Assembly: GCA_003152315.1 (NCBI GenBank)
Contig: PLZV01000059.1
Span: forward strand, 37,868 to 81,645
Reading direction: 5' to 3'
From: Verrucomicrobiota bacterium
GTDB lineage: Bacteria > Verrucomicrobiota > Verrucomicrobiia > Palsa-1439
Length of the DNA: 43,778 nt
The notes beneath the pieces were generated by a model, which worked only from the letters and a program-made list of their open reading frames with translations, made no database searches and was not told where the DNA came from. Made by a program: the position numbers and the translations under genes. Shown piece after piece: positions 25,518-33,965 of the stretch (position 1 is the stretch's first letter; every line of letters starts with the position of its first letter).

Positions 25518-28448
25518 TTGCGGTTGTTGCCGGGGTTCGCGGTGGGTAATTGTAGAGTTGCCGCGGCTGGTGTTACCGGCTATAGTAAACGTCTCGTGCG
25601 AGTCTCGGGTTATGTAGTGGGGGTTGGGCTGGTGGTGGCGAGCGTTGCGCTTTCATTGCCGTCGTCGTACGCCATCTTGTTTAAATCGACCGCTGATCCC
25701 ACGTATAACACCACCGCGCCGAGTGGCACGCTCACCAATAGCGGCTGGCAATATGAAGGTTCCTGGGGAAGTTTTCTTGGCACGCCTGTCGCCCCGCTGT
25801 TTTTTATTGCGGCACATCATATTGGAGGCACAACGGGGGACGTATTCGTGCTGAATGGATTTACCTATCACACCACGGCGGTCTTCGACGATCCCAACAG
25901 CGATTTGCGGATGTGGCAGGTGGCGGAGACCTTTCCGAGTTACGCGCCGCTCTATACCAGCGTCGATGAAGTCGGCAAACACTACGTTGTGTTTGGTCGC
26001 GGCACGCAGCGCGGTCCGGCGGTCATCGTCAGCGGCGCGACCAACGGCTGGCAGTGGGGTGCCAGCGATGGCATCGAGCGCTGGGGCGAGAACGATGTGG
26101 CCACCACCGTCACCGGCGGGGCGACGTTGGGGGATTTTCTGAACGCGACATTCGACCGCGGCGCCAACTCGAACGAATGCGATTTCTCCGTCGGGGATTC
26201 GAGCGGCGCGATGTTCATCCAAAACAGCGGTGTGTGGCAACTCGCGGGCATTAACTACGCCGTCGACGGCCCGTTCAGCAACGCGGTGGATGGCACGATG
26301 TTTGAAGCGGCGTTGCTCGACCGCGGCGGATTGTTCCAGCTCAACGGCACCAACTGGACGTTTATCACCAATACCGGCGCGGACAGTCCGAGCGGGTTTT
26401 ACAGCACGCGCGTTTCCTCACACATCGGTTGGATCGATGGCGTCATCAGTAGCAATAGTCCCGTTGCGCCCGTCGCCAGTTTCGACGCGACGCCGACCTC
26501 TGCGGCGTGGCCGTTGACCGTGACGTTCACGGATACGTCTACGGGCACGGTTACGGATCGGTTCTGGAGTTTTGGTGACGGCGCAACCACGAATACGATC
26601 GCCAATATCCTGACGCACACGTATATCGGGCCGGGTGCCAACACCGTGACACTGATCGTCAGCGGGCCGGCCGGCGTCAGTACGAATGCACAAGCCAACC
26701 TCATTGTCGTGGTCAATCCGCCGCAGCTGTTGGTCCAGCCAACCAGCGCCGCTTACGGCTTTGTGGCGGTCGGCCAGACTAGCAATCAACAATTCCTCGT
26801 GATCAATGCCGGCGACGAGACGTTGATTGGAACCGCGCAGGTCAATAGCGTGGGCAGTCCTTTTGCCGTCACCAGCGGCAGTCCGTTCAGCGTGGGCGGT
26901 GGGCAGACCGGGCTGGTGAGCGTGAGTTTCAGTCCCGTGGCCACCGGTGCGTTTACCGACTCGGTTGCATTCGCCAGCAACGGCGGCGGCTCAACCAATG
27001 CCGTGACCGGTTCCGGCGCACTCGCGCCGACCGCCGGCCTTACCGGGGCCCCGACCAACGGCGCAGCGACGTTGCTGGTGAACTTCACGGATGCCTCCAG
27101 CGGAACGGTGACAAGTAGTGTGTGGGCTTTTGGTGACGGTGGCACGAGCACCCTGACCAGCCCGAGCCACTCCTACACCAATGCGGGCACTTTCTCGGTG
27201 AGCTTGACGGTGTTGGGCCCACTCGGGTCGAACACACTGCTGCTTGCGAACTATATTACGGTCACCAACGTGTTTGGTCGCCCCGTGGCCGCGTTTACCG
27301 CCAGTCCGACGAATGGCGCCGCGCCGTTGCTGGTGAACTTCACCGATGCTTCGACCGGCACGATCACGAACCACTCGTGGAACTTCGGCGACGGCAATAC
27401 GAGCGCGGCCGCCAGCCCAAGTCACTCCTACTCCATGGCCGGCGTCTATTCCGTGGCGTTGACGGTTCTGGGCCCCGGTGGGTCTGGCGCAACCAACCAA
27501 GTGAACCTGATTACCGTAACGAATGTGGTGAACGCACCGCCGACGGTGAGCATTGCTCGGCCGGCCAATGGCATGCTATATCCGCCGCTGACCAATCTGA
27601 CGATTACTATTGTCGCCAATGCCACGGCCAACGACGGTGGGACCATTAGCAAGATTGAGTTCTTTGCAGACGGCATAAAACTCGGGGAGACCACGTCCAA
27701 CCCGGGGACAAACTTCCTGGTCCATCCCACGCTCGGTGCTCACATCATTAGCGCGCGCGCGAGTGACTCGCTGGGCCTGACGAACATCTCTGCGGGCGCG
27801 ACGGTCACCATCGGTGCCAAGAACTCGCAATTGGGTGATTGGGAAGTCACGATCAGCGGCGCTGACAAAGGAGCGCAGTTCCTGACCTTCGAGGATGACT
27901 TCAGTGCCAGCGGCTTTGGGATCCGGTTCAAGACCTTTGGGCTCGACGACGTGTCGGGTCACTGGGGGTTCACGAATAAGCCGACGGGACAGGTGACGGG
28001 ACCGTTTATCGAGCAGACCGGCACCACGACGAATTGGACCGGCACATTCCTGGGGCCGGTGAAGAGCCTCAAGAGTATCAGCGGGGCGGTGAAAACCACC
28101 GCCTTGGGCACCTTCCACTGGAGGGGTGTGCCGGCTACGACATTCCCGGATCTGAGCGGCACATGGACCGGACTGGTGACAGTGGTTCGGACAACGCCGG
28201 CGACGGTGAGTTTCGTGTTCAGTCCCAACGCCAACGATTCAGCGGTCTTCGACGTCGCGACGAGCGGGGATCCGGGCACGGTGGTGGGACAGTTGCTGGT
28301 GACGTCACACAACAAGGCTTTTGCTTACGTCACGGCTGACGGCAAACAGCTCCGATTGTCAGGCACCTTCAACGCGCTACGCCGAACGCTGACGTTGCGG
28401 GGCACGGATGCAACTGCCGAGAGGGTCACCGTCAAGATTTCGAAATAA
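25518..28448 (+). CDS. Secreted trypsin-like serine protease with PKD and HYDIN-like domains
   Basis: 976 residues from TTG at 25518; a GTG at 25596 would place the hydrophobic signal (YVVGVGLVVASVALSLPSS) closer to the N-terminus and may be the real start. Peptidase S1-like domain about 55-300: His100 (FIAAHH), Asp129 (NSDLRMW), Ser228 in GDSSGAMF (canonical GDSGG changed to GDSSG). Then PKD 1 (about 315-400; FWSFGDGA), an ASPM/SPD-2/Hydin-like domain (about 404-500; SAAYGFVAVGQTSNQQF), PKD 2 and PKD 3 (about 503-675; VWAFGDGG, SWNFGDGN), a bacterial Ig-like domain (VSIARPANG...IEFFADG) and a C-terminal beta region. Thr/Ser/Asn-rich throughout, typical of large secreted Verrucomicrobiota proteins. 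It follows the broken gene by 3 bases. Confidence 0.75.
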   Translation: MRLLPGFAVGNCRVAAAGVTGYSKRLVRVSGYVVGVGLVVASVALSLPSSYAILFKSTADPTYNTTAPSGTLTNSGWQYEGSWGSFLGTPVAPLFFIAAHHIGGTTGDVFVLNGFTYHTTAVFDDPNSDLRMWQVAETFPSYAPLYTSVDEVGKHYVVFGRGTQRGPAVIVSGATNGWQWGASDGIERWGENDVATTVTGGATLGDFLNATFDRGANSNECDFSVGDSSGAMFIQNSGVWQLAGINYAVDGPFSNAVDGTMFEAALLDRGGLFQLNGTNWTFITNTGADSPSGFYSTRVSSHIGWIDGVISSNSPVAPVASFDATPTSAAWPLTVTFTDTSTGTVTDRFWSFGDGATTNTIANILTHTYIGPGANTVTLIVSGPAGVSTNAQANLIVVVNPPQLLVQPTSAAYGFVAVGQTSNQQFLVINAGDETLIGTAQVNSVGSPFAVTSGSPFSVGGGQTGLVSVSFSPVATGAFTDSVAFASNGGGSTNAVTGSGALAPTAGLTGAPTNGAATLLVNFTDASSGTVTSSVWAFGDGGTSTLTSPSHSYTNAGTFSVSLTVLGPLGSNTLLLANYITVTNVFGRPVAAFTASPTNGAAPLLVNFTDASTGTITNHSWNFGDGNTSAAASPSHSYSMAGVYSVALTVLGPGGSGATNQVNLITVTNVVNAPPTVSIARPANGMLYPPLTNLTITIVANATANDGGTISKIEFFADGIKLGETTSNPGTNFLVHPTLGAHIISARASDSLGLTNISAGATVTIGAKNSQLGDWEVTISGADKGAQFLTFEDDFSASGFGIRFKTFGLDDVSGHWGFTNKPTGQVTGPFIEQTGTTTNWTGTFLGPVKSLKSISGAVKTTALGTFHWRGVPATTFPDLSGTWTGLVTVVRTTPATVSFVFSPNANDSAVFDVATSGDPGTVVGQLLVTSHNKAFAYVTADGKQLRLSGTFNALRRTLTLRGTDATAERVTVKISK

Positions 28449-28508
28449 GGACGGCGGGGATGGGTGGCCGTTGACAGTGCTACCGACGGCGTCTACGATG
28501 TCGCACGC

Positions 28509-29150
28509 ATGAACGTGACGTTGATAAATCTTCGGAAGTCCTTCTTCGCGGGCCTGTTGGTCGTCGTGCCGGTGGCCGCATCGGTGCTAATTCTCCTCGG
28601 GATCTTCACCTGGGTGACCGATTTCATGCTGCCCGATTCCCTGCGCCAGCAGATGTTGACGCCGTTATATCGGATCGTTGCCTTGATTCTGTTTGTGGCG
28701 TTTACGATTGGGGTGGGGCGGGTGACGCGTTTGGTGGCGGGCAAGCGGATGGTGTCGGCCACGGAATCGCTCATTACGCACGTGCCCTTGCTGAACAAGA
28801 CGTATGGGTTCATGAAGGAAATCAGCCAAACGGTGCTTTCGGGAAAAAAGACGATGTTCCGGCGTGTGGTCTTGGTGGAATTTCCGCGGGCGGGCATGTA
28901 CACAGTCGGTTTCGTGACGAACGAGACCGGGGGCGAAATCCGAGGGAAGATGCGCGAGACGGTGATTAGCGTATTTGTGCCGGCGGCGCCAAATCCAACA
29001 AGCGGCATTCTGCTTTTCATCCCACGCGGGGAGTTGATCGACCTGGAGATGAGCGTGGCGGAAGGCATGAAAATGGTGATTTCGTGTGGCTCGGTCGAGC
29101 CGTTGTACACGCCGAAGGCACATAAACCCGCCACGCCCCTGGCGCGGTAA
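28509..29150 (+). CDS. DUF502 family membrane protein
   Basis: 213 residues from the ATG at 28509. Two N-terminal transmembrane helices (about 9-33, FFAGLLVVVPVAASVLILLGI; and about 52-72, LYRIVALILFVAFTIGVG), then a conserved cytosolic domain: PLLNKTYGFMKEISQTVL, FRRVVLVEFPRAGMYTVGFVT, VFVPAAPNPTSGILLFIPRGELIDLEMSVAEGMK. This is the DUF502 signature, found in many bacteria and in plants (COV proteins); molecular role unknown. It sits 6 bases before recO and is probably co-transcribed with it. Confidence 0.88.
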   Translation: MNVTLINLRKSFFAGLLVVVPVAASVLILLGIFTWVTDFMLPDSLRQQMLTPLYRIVALILFVAFTIGVGRVTRLVAGKRMVSATESLITHVPLLNKTYGFMKEISQTVLSGKKTMFRRVVLVEFPRAGMYTVGFVTNETGGEIRGKMRETVISVFVPAAPNPTSGILLFIPRGELIDLEMSVAEGMKMVISCGSVEPLYTPKAHKPATPLAR

Positions 29151-29156
29151 TCGTCC

Positions 29157-29798
29157 ATGGACACGGAGCGCGCCGAAGGGATTGTCTTGCGCCGTCAACC
29201 GGTGACAGAATCCAGTCTCCTTGTCACGTGGTACACACGCGAATTTGGCAAGCTGAAGACGTTGGCAAAAGGCGCTCGTCGGGCGAAGGGTCCGTTCCAG
29301 GGGAAAATCGATTTGTTCTACCGTGATGAGATTGTCTTTCTGCCGAACCGTCGAAGCGACTTACATCTTTTGCAGGATTGTTTCCTCGAGGAGCCGTACG
29401 CACGATTGCGCGAGTCCGTGGAGTCCTTGGCGGCAGCGTCCTACGTTTGCGAACTGGTCGACATGGCCACAGAGCGTGAAGACCCGAACATCAGGATCCA
29501 TGAGCTACTGACGGCGATTCTGGATGCGCTGGAGCGGCGAAATAGCGCGGTGCTGCTAATCTGGTTTGAGCTTCAGCTACTGGCGGCTGCAGGGTGGGCG
29601 CCGAAATGGCAGGCGACGACGAGTGTGAATAAGGTACTTCGGTCGCTCGCGAGCGCATCGTTGAAGGGCGTCGAGCGCGTCCGTTTGAGCACGGAGCAAA
29701 TCGTCGCAGGCCAGCAAGTTGTGTGGCAGTTGTGGGATGCTGAACTGGGGCGCAGGCCGCGGACGAGACCGTTCTTGGAGAGGAAAATCAAGAATTGA
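29157..29798 (+). CDS. recO: DNA repair protein RecO
   Basis: 213 residues. RecO anneals strands and, with RecR/RecF, loads RecA on gapped DNA. The N-terminal OB fold is clear (RAEGIVLRRQPVTESSLLVTWYTREFGKLKTLAKGARRAKGPFQG). A helical C-terminal domain follows (LQLLAAAGWAPKW). The four-cysteine zinc site present in many RecO proteins is absent: the usual 'G..P.l..C..CG' place has GWAPKWQ. The protein is somewhat shorter than E. coli RecO (242). The ATG at 29157 lies 6 bases after the DUF502 stop. Confidence 0.85.
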   Translation: MDTERAEGIVLRRQPVTESSLLVTWYTREFGKLKTLAKGARRAKGPFQGKIDLFYRDEIVFLPNRRSDLHLLQDCFLEEPYARLRESVESLAAASYVCELVDMATEREDPNIRIHELLTAILDALERRNSAVLLIWFELQLLAAAGWAPKWQATTSVNKVLRSLASASLKGVERVRLSTEQIVAGQQVVWQLWDAELGRRPRTRPFLERKIKN

Positions 29799-29998
29799 CG
29801 AATATCCCCGCAACCCATAATAATCGGCATACAGGTGAGGGCCCATTTTTCTGCTTGTGGGCAGTGCGATTCTAGCCATGTAGAACAAAGTGGTCCAGTT
29901 TGAATGGTTCGGAAGACAGGAGGCGCTTGTCATGAAGCGCACCGGCAGAGAGCCAACCAAAAGAAGATCCAGATCTAACTAGAGGAGTTTGTAAGATC

Positions 29999-31711
29999 AT
30001 GTCTACCCAAGTTGTAGAATTCCCTTCCCACGAGCGGTCCCATACGGAAGTCAATATAGTCCACATGATTGGGATTGCGACGGCTTGTGCAATCATTTGG
30101 TTTATTCTATTGGGGCTCACGCCGATTTCCAAAGCTAACTTCGTACGCGACCTGTTTCTCGGCTCCGAATCGAAGAATGGCGTGCTGGTGCACCCCTACC
30201 TGATCGAACGCGTCATCTTCCAAGGTTTGATAAGTTGGGTGTTTGCTCTATCCATGGGCAACATCGCTCTAAAGTTTCAGCGAATGAACAAAGAACGCGC
30301 CGCGATTGAAGACGCGGGATTACCTGAAGATCTCGACATGAGCGACAACGAGCGGCTCATTGAGGTTTACAATCGCGTGAAAGAGCGTCCCAACCTTATC
30401 GAGAGTGTTGGCCTCACGCGCGTTTCGCGCGTATTGGGCATGTGGATTAACACGGGCGATTTTGAGCGTACCACCGAATATGCACGCGAACAGGCTGACA
30501 TGGATGCGGCTGCTTCCGATTCATCTTTCCGACGAAATCGACTATTCATCTGGGCGATGCCGCTCTTGGGGTTCGTCGGCACGGTGTATGGTGTGGCGGC
30601 GGGCATCAGTGGTTTCGCCGCGTTCTTGACGGGCGCGAATGTGACAACGGAAGCGATCACGGGACAGATCGGCACGATCACCGAAGGCCTCGCAGTGGCG
30701 TTCATGTGCACGCTCTTGGGCTTGCTAACCGCCGGGCTGGCGGCGTTTCCGAGTTTGATGGTCGAGCGCAAGGAAGAAGAGGTTCTCGGCGAGATCGAAG
30801 AACTGGTCGAGGATCGCCTGCTCTCGCGGATGCCGTCGGCGGAAGTGCAGAAGGCGTTCCCCGTGGACGAGATGGTCGCCGCGATTCGCCAGGGGATGGA
30901 GGGCCTGCAGACGCAGTCGAAATTCCCCGTGGAAGAACTGGCCCAGGCCATCGATGCCGGTTTCCGTCGGTTGCCCAATCCCGACCGGTATGAGGAAGTA
31001 TTTTCGCGCGCGATTTCCAAGGCGGGAGACGTGATCAATCAAAAGTACGACGAATTTGCCCAGAATTACGAGCGCCGCATCAACGAGTTGGGTTCCCAGC
31101 TCGGCGGGAAGCTGGAAGGTGTGGCCAGCAACTTCAACAACGGCACGCAGCGCATCATGTCGGAACTCACCAAGACACAAGAGCGCAATCTGGAAATTTA
31201 CACGAAGAACGAACAGAAACTGGCGGACAACTTCGACGACTTGACGGAGCGGTTCACCCGGATCGCCAGGGAGCAGTCCGAGCAGTTTGGTGAGGCGCAC
31301 GAGAAGTACGTCGGCGCCATCCAGGAATTGGACAAGAAGGAAATTGCCCGCTTTGAGAAAATGGTGCAGGAGTTCAGCCAGCTTTCCACGCGACTGGCCG
31401 AATCATTCCGTCAAGCCGTTTCGTCTCTGGAGAGCGCGTCCACGCGCTACAGTGAGCGCATGCAACAGTCCGTCGGGTCGCTTAATGAGCAACTCGAGAA
31501 AGTCACCCAATTGGGTGCGGAGATCGACAAGGTGTTGCGGACTACGCAGGCAATGGAGGCGACCTTGCGACAGATGGGCAGTTCGGATGAATTCCGGCAG
31601 ACGCTGGCGAACCTCCGCAGTCACTTGAGTACGAGCGATGAATTGCTCAAGCAGCTCTCGCGTCCGCGCAAGGTCGTCTTCCAGGAAGCGCGCGGCGAAG
31701 ACGGAGTGTGA
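29999..31711 (+). CDS. MotA/TolQ/ExbB-like channel with long C-terminal helical tail
   Basis: 570 residues. Transmembrane segments are at about 20-43 (MIGIATACAIIWFILLGL), 72-92, 181-210 (FIWAMPLLGFVGTVYGVAAG) and 228-253 (LAVAFMCTLLGLLTAGLAAF), with a cytoplasmic loop (about 95-178) between TM2 and TM3. The last two helices carry the family's pore signature (PLLGFLGTVxG; TEGLxxAFxxTxxGL). About 310 residues of helical, coiled-coil-like tail follow (RINELGSQLGGKLEGVASNF, RFEKMVQEFSQL, SSLESASTRYSERM). Four helices plus a long tail recall ZorA or MotA more than TolQ. AGGAG precedes the ATG. Two ExbD-like genes follow directly, as expected for a proton- or sodium-driven stator complex. Confidence 0.85.
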   Translation: MSTQVVEFPSHERSHTEVNIVHMIGIATACAIIWFILLGLTPISKANFVRDLFLGSESKNGVLVHPYLIERVIFQGLISWVFALSMGNIALKFQRMNKERAAIEDAGLPEDLDMSDNERLIEVYNRVKERPNLIESVGLTRVSRVLGMWINTGDFERTTEYAREQADMDAAASDSSFRRNRLFIWAMPLLGFVGTVYGVAAGISGFAAFLTGANVTTEAITGQIGTITEGLAVAFMCTLLGLLTAGLAAFPSLMVERKEEEVLGEIEELVEDRLLSRMPSAEVQKAFPVDEMVAAIRQGMEGLQTQSKFPVEELAQAIDAGFRRLPNPDRYEEVFSRAISKAGDVINQKYDEFAQNYERRINELGSQLGGKLEGVASNFNNGTQRIMSELTKTQERNLEIYTKNEQKLADNFDDLTERFTRIAREQSEQFGEAHEKYVGAIQELDKKEIARFEKMVQEFSQLSTRLAESFRQAVSSLESASTRYSERMQQSVGSLNEQLEKVTQLGAEIDKVLRTTQAMEATLRQMGSSDEFRQTLANLRSHLSTSDELLKQLSRPRKVVFQEARGEDGV

Positions 31712-31756
31712 ACATGCGGAAGGTAATGGCACCCGTTAGGCAGGAACGCTGATTCC

Positions 31757-32254
31757 ATGGCGCGTCGCAAGCCATATGAAAAGATCGACATCAATGTCGA
31801 GCCCTTCCTGTCCATCATGGCGATCGTGCTGAAATTGATTTCCTTGATTCTCGTGGTGATCGTAATGCGCATTGCTGTCAACCCGAAGGGCAAACGCATT
31901 ATCGCGTTCGCCGGACTGTACTCCGGGCACAATAACGTAACGAACCCAAAGGTCCCTTCGTATATTGATTGCCAGCAAGACAAACTGGTGTTGTATCCCG
32001 GTGAAGTCAAGGTTGCCTGGGAAGATCTGCAACAGTCGGGGAATCCGGTTGAGAAACTGTTGGACAAAGTGCAGGCCCACAAGGATGACGAGTATGTTGT
32101 GGTCATGGTGCGACCGCGGTCGGTGAAGCTCTATCGTACGGTCCGCAATTTGATCGGGAAGCGGCCGATAGAGGTTGGCTACGATGCCATAGACGCTGAT
32201 TTCAAAGTTGATTGGAACGAGGCGGAAAAGGGCCTGGCTATTTCCACGGATTGA
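31757..32254 (+). CDS. ExbD/TolR-like protein lacking the intramembrane Asp
   Basis: 165 residues. Short basic N-terminus (MARRKPYEKIDINVEPF), one transmembrane helix (about 17-38, FLSIMAIVLKLISLILVVIV) and a periplasmic domain ending with VVVMVRPRSVKLYRTVRNLIG, which echoes the C-terminal 'v.i..d..v.y..v...+' strand-helix of ExbD/TolR. In TolR and ExbD the helix begins NVxPFIDxM, whose Asp is the proton-carrying residue. Here the matching stretch is NVEPFLSIM, so Ser19 sits where Asp is expected. 45 bases downstream of the channel gene. Role inferred: non-conducting partner of the next protein. Confidence 0.6.
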   Translation: MARRKPYEKIDINVEPFLSIMAIVLKLISLILVVIVMRIAVNPKGKRIIAFAGLYSGHNNVTNPKVPSYIDCQQDKLVLYPGEVKVAWEDLQQSGNPVEKLLDKVQAHKDDEYVVVMVRPRSVKLYRTVRNLIGKRPIEVGYDAIDADFKVDWNEAEKGLAISTD

Positions 32255-32259
32255 TCGAC

Positions 32260-32901
32260 ATGGCGAGGCGAAGAAGAAAGAAGAAGGCCGAGTTCGAGAT
32301 GCTTATCATTTCGTTCTGTGATATTATTACCATCTCGACGGCCGCTCTGCTCCTGGCTCTCTTCGTCACGGTGCAACTGGCCATCAAGATACCTGTTTTC
32401 AGACCGACGCCGCGTTCCGCTCCATCCTCAAAACAAGCTTTCTTCTTCGAGTGTCGAAACGACCACCTGTTCTTTGTCGACAAGGCTGGCCTGGATGAGC
32501 AGGTCGAGGAGTTGATGTCAAAATTGAATTCCGGGGTCCGCGGCGGAGATCTTGGGTCCTTTCAAAAAGCCATTCAAGGGCAAGAGGTTGGGAATCCCTA
32601 CTACAAAGTCGATCCGCGCTATTTGCTTGTGGGTCGAATGGTATTGGAGACTCGCGCGGGTACTTCCGGAGAAGGGGCCGGCGACCTGGAGAATCCCAAC
32701 AGCAAGTACCAGGCGATGCTGTCCCTATTGGATAAGGACAAGCAATACATTGCGTTTTTGGTCAGGGATGATAGTTTTAACGTGTTTCGCAAGGCCCGCC
32801 AGGTGGCGGACAGCTTGGGCCTCGATACGGGCTGGGAATTGCTCGGCATCGATGAACAAATCAACTTTGGCGAAGGCGGAATCGCGATAGGCACGCAGTA
32901 G
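32260..32901 (+). CDS. ExbD/TolR-like protein with intramembrane Asp
   Basis: 213 residues from ATG at 32260, 5 bases after the previous stop (an earlier in-frame start at 32212 would overlap that gene). Very basic N-terminus (MARRRRKKKAEFEM), one transmembrane helix (about 15-37, LIISFCDIITISTAALLLALFV) with Asp21 at the position of the essential Asp of TolR/ExbD, then a periplasmic domain (FFFECRNDHLFFVDKAGLDEQV ... YIAFLVRDDSFNVFRKARQVADSLGLDTGWELL). The last part has the strand-helix-strand pattern of ExbD and of the preceding protein. The pair would give a heteromeric rod within the channel (inference). Confidence 0.65.
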   Translation: MARRRRKKKAEFEMLIISFCDIITISTAALLLALFVTVQLAIKIPVFRPTPRSAPSSKQAFFFECRNDHLFFVDKAGLDEQVEELMSKLNSGVRGGDLGSFQKAIQGQEVGNPYYKVDPRYLLVGRMVLETRAGTSGEGAGDLENPNSKYQAMLSLLDKDKQYIAFLVRDDSFNVFRKARQVADSLGLDTGWELLGIDEQINFGEGGIAIGTQ

Positions 32902-32911
32902 GACCAGTCTT

Positions 32912-33937
32912 ATGGCCGGGAGCAACGGGAAGAACACGCGAGGAAAGGGATTAAAGGCCAACGTTATCGTTTGGGCGCTGCTGGCCGCCCTGCTATTGGC
33001 TGCGGGGGTCCTGGCTCTTAACGTAACCCAGCGATTCCGTCGCGTTGTTCTGGAGACGAATCAAGTCCGCACGGTCGTTCAGGAGGCCGTCCGGCGGCAG
33101 GAAATGATCGTCCGGGCACCGGCGCGCAAGGAATTCTCCGCCGCGTTTCTCCAAATGGCTTTTGGAGACAATCCCCAGCTTCTGGAGCAAATCAAGGAGT
33201 CTCTCGGCAAGGCCCTTGGCAACAATCCCGCGCTTGCCCAGGGCGACGTCGCCATGATGCTGGTTACCTATCGCGCGGAAGGTGAACTGCGCGATGTGGC
33301 GATCCACATCTTCGGGAACCTGGTGCCGGAGAAGCTGCCTGCGTTCAGTTCGGAGGGCTACTGGAAGTCTCAACTTCCCGACAATTTTTACAAGATGGGC
33401 CAATCCATGCTGTCCACGCTGGGGCGCGAGGTCGTCATCCTCGCCAGCCCTGAAGCCGAGAAACGACAGCGAGAACTGCTGGAAGCCGTGCTGAACGATC
33501 GTTACGAGAGCGTTCAGAACTACCTCCACGACCCGGTTTCATTTATTGCCGTGATTCCCGAGCCGGGCCTGCTGTTTACGGATCGTTTCCGGCCCTATAT
33601 GGCGGCGGCTTTGGTAAAAGGCAAGATCTCCATGGACGAAGCGCGCGTGGAGATGGTGGCTCTCAGCTTCGATCCGAAGAAAGCCCAGGAGTTGGCGCAG
33701 TTGTTGTCCGACACGCGGATAATGGGCGTGGGTATGGCCCGCGTGAGATTTGACAGTCCGGAGGCCGAGACCGCACTCCAGCAGTTATCCCGGGCTCAAA
33801 TTGTGGCGGACGGTCCGGCGGTGAAAATGAGCGCCATGATACCCTCCGAAGTGATCGAAAGAGGTCTGCCGAGACTCATTCGCGCTCTCGCGAAGGGTGT
33901 CGGGCGAATACAACGCGGACCGGGCTACCCCAGTTGA
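32912..33937 (+). CDS. Unrecognised envelope protein, paralogue of the one at 36139
   Basis: 341 residues, 10 bases after the second ExbD-like gene. Single N-terminal transmembrane helix (about 18-39, ANVIVWALLAALLLAAGVLAL), a probable coiled stretch (RFRRVVLETNQVRTVVQEAV), then about 270 periplasmic residues: MMLVTYRAEGELRDVAIHIF, GREVVILASPEAEKRQREL, LHDPVSFIAVIPEPGLLF, a helical region with FDPKKAQELAQLL, and KMSAMIPSEVI near the end. The same order of elements is found in the protein at 36139-37311. I do not recognise the family. Gene order places it with the channel, and its topology (helix in the inner membrane, bulk outside) would suit a partner of the ExbD-like pair. Confidence 0.65.
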   Translation: MAGSNGKNTRGKGLKANVIVWALLAALLLAAGVLALNVTQRFRRVVLETNQVRTVVQEAVRRQEMIVRAPARKEFSAAFLQMAFGDNPQLLEQIKESLGKALGNNPALAQGDVAMMLVTYRAEGELRDVAIHIFGNLVPEKLPAFSSEGYWKSQLPDNFYKMGQSMLSTLGREVVILASPEAEKRQRELLEAVLNDRYESVQNYLHDPVSFIAVIPEPGLLFTDRFRPYMAAALVKGKISMDEARVEMVALSFDPKKAQELAQLLSDTRIMGVGMARVRFDSPEAETALQQLSRAQIVADGPAVKMSAMIPSEVIERGLPRLIRALAKGVGRIQRGPGYPS

Positions 33938-33965
33938 TCGCTTCTGCGCACCACGGAGCATACCG

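Noticed and set aside
29999-33937. Full Zorya defence system
   Set aside because: The channel resembles ZorA in its tail, but there is no OmpA-like ZorB and no helicase or nuclease; HEAT and envelope proteins take their place.
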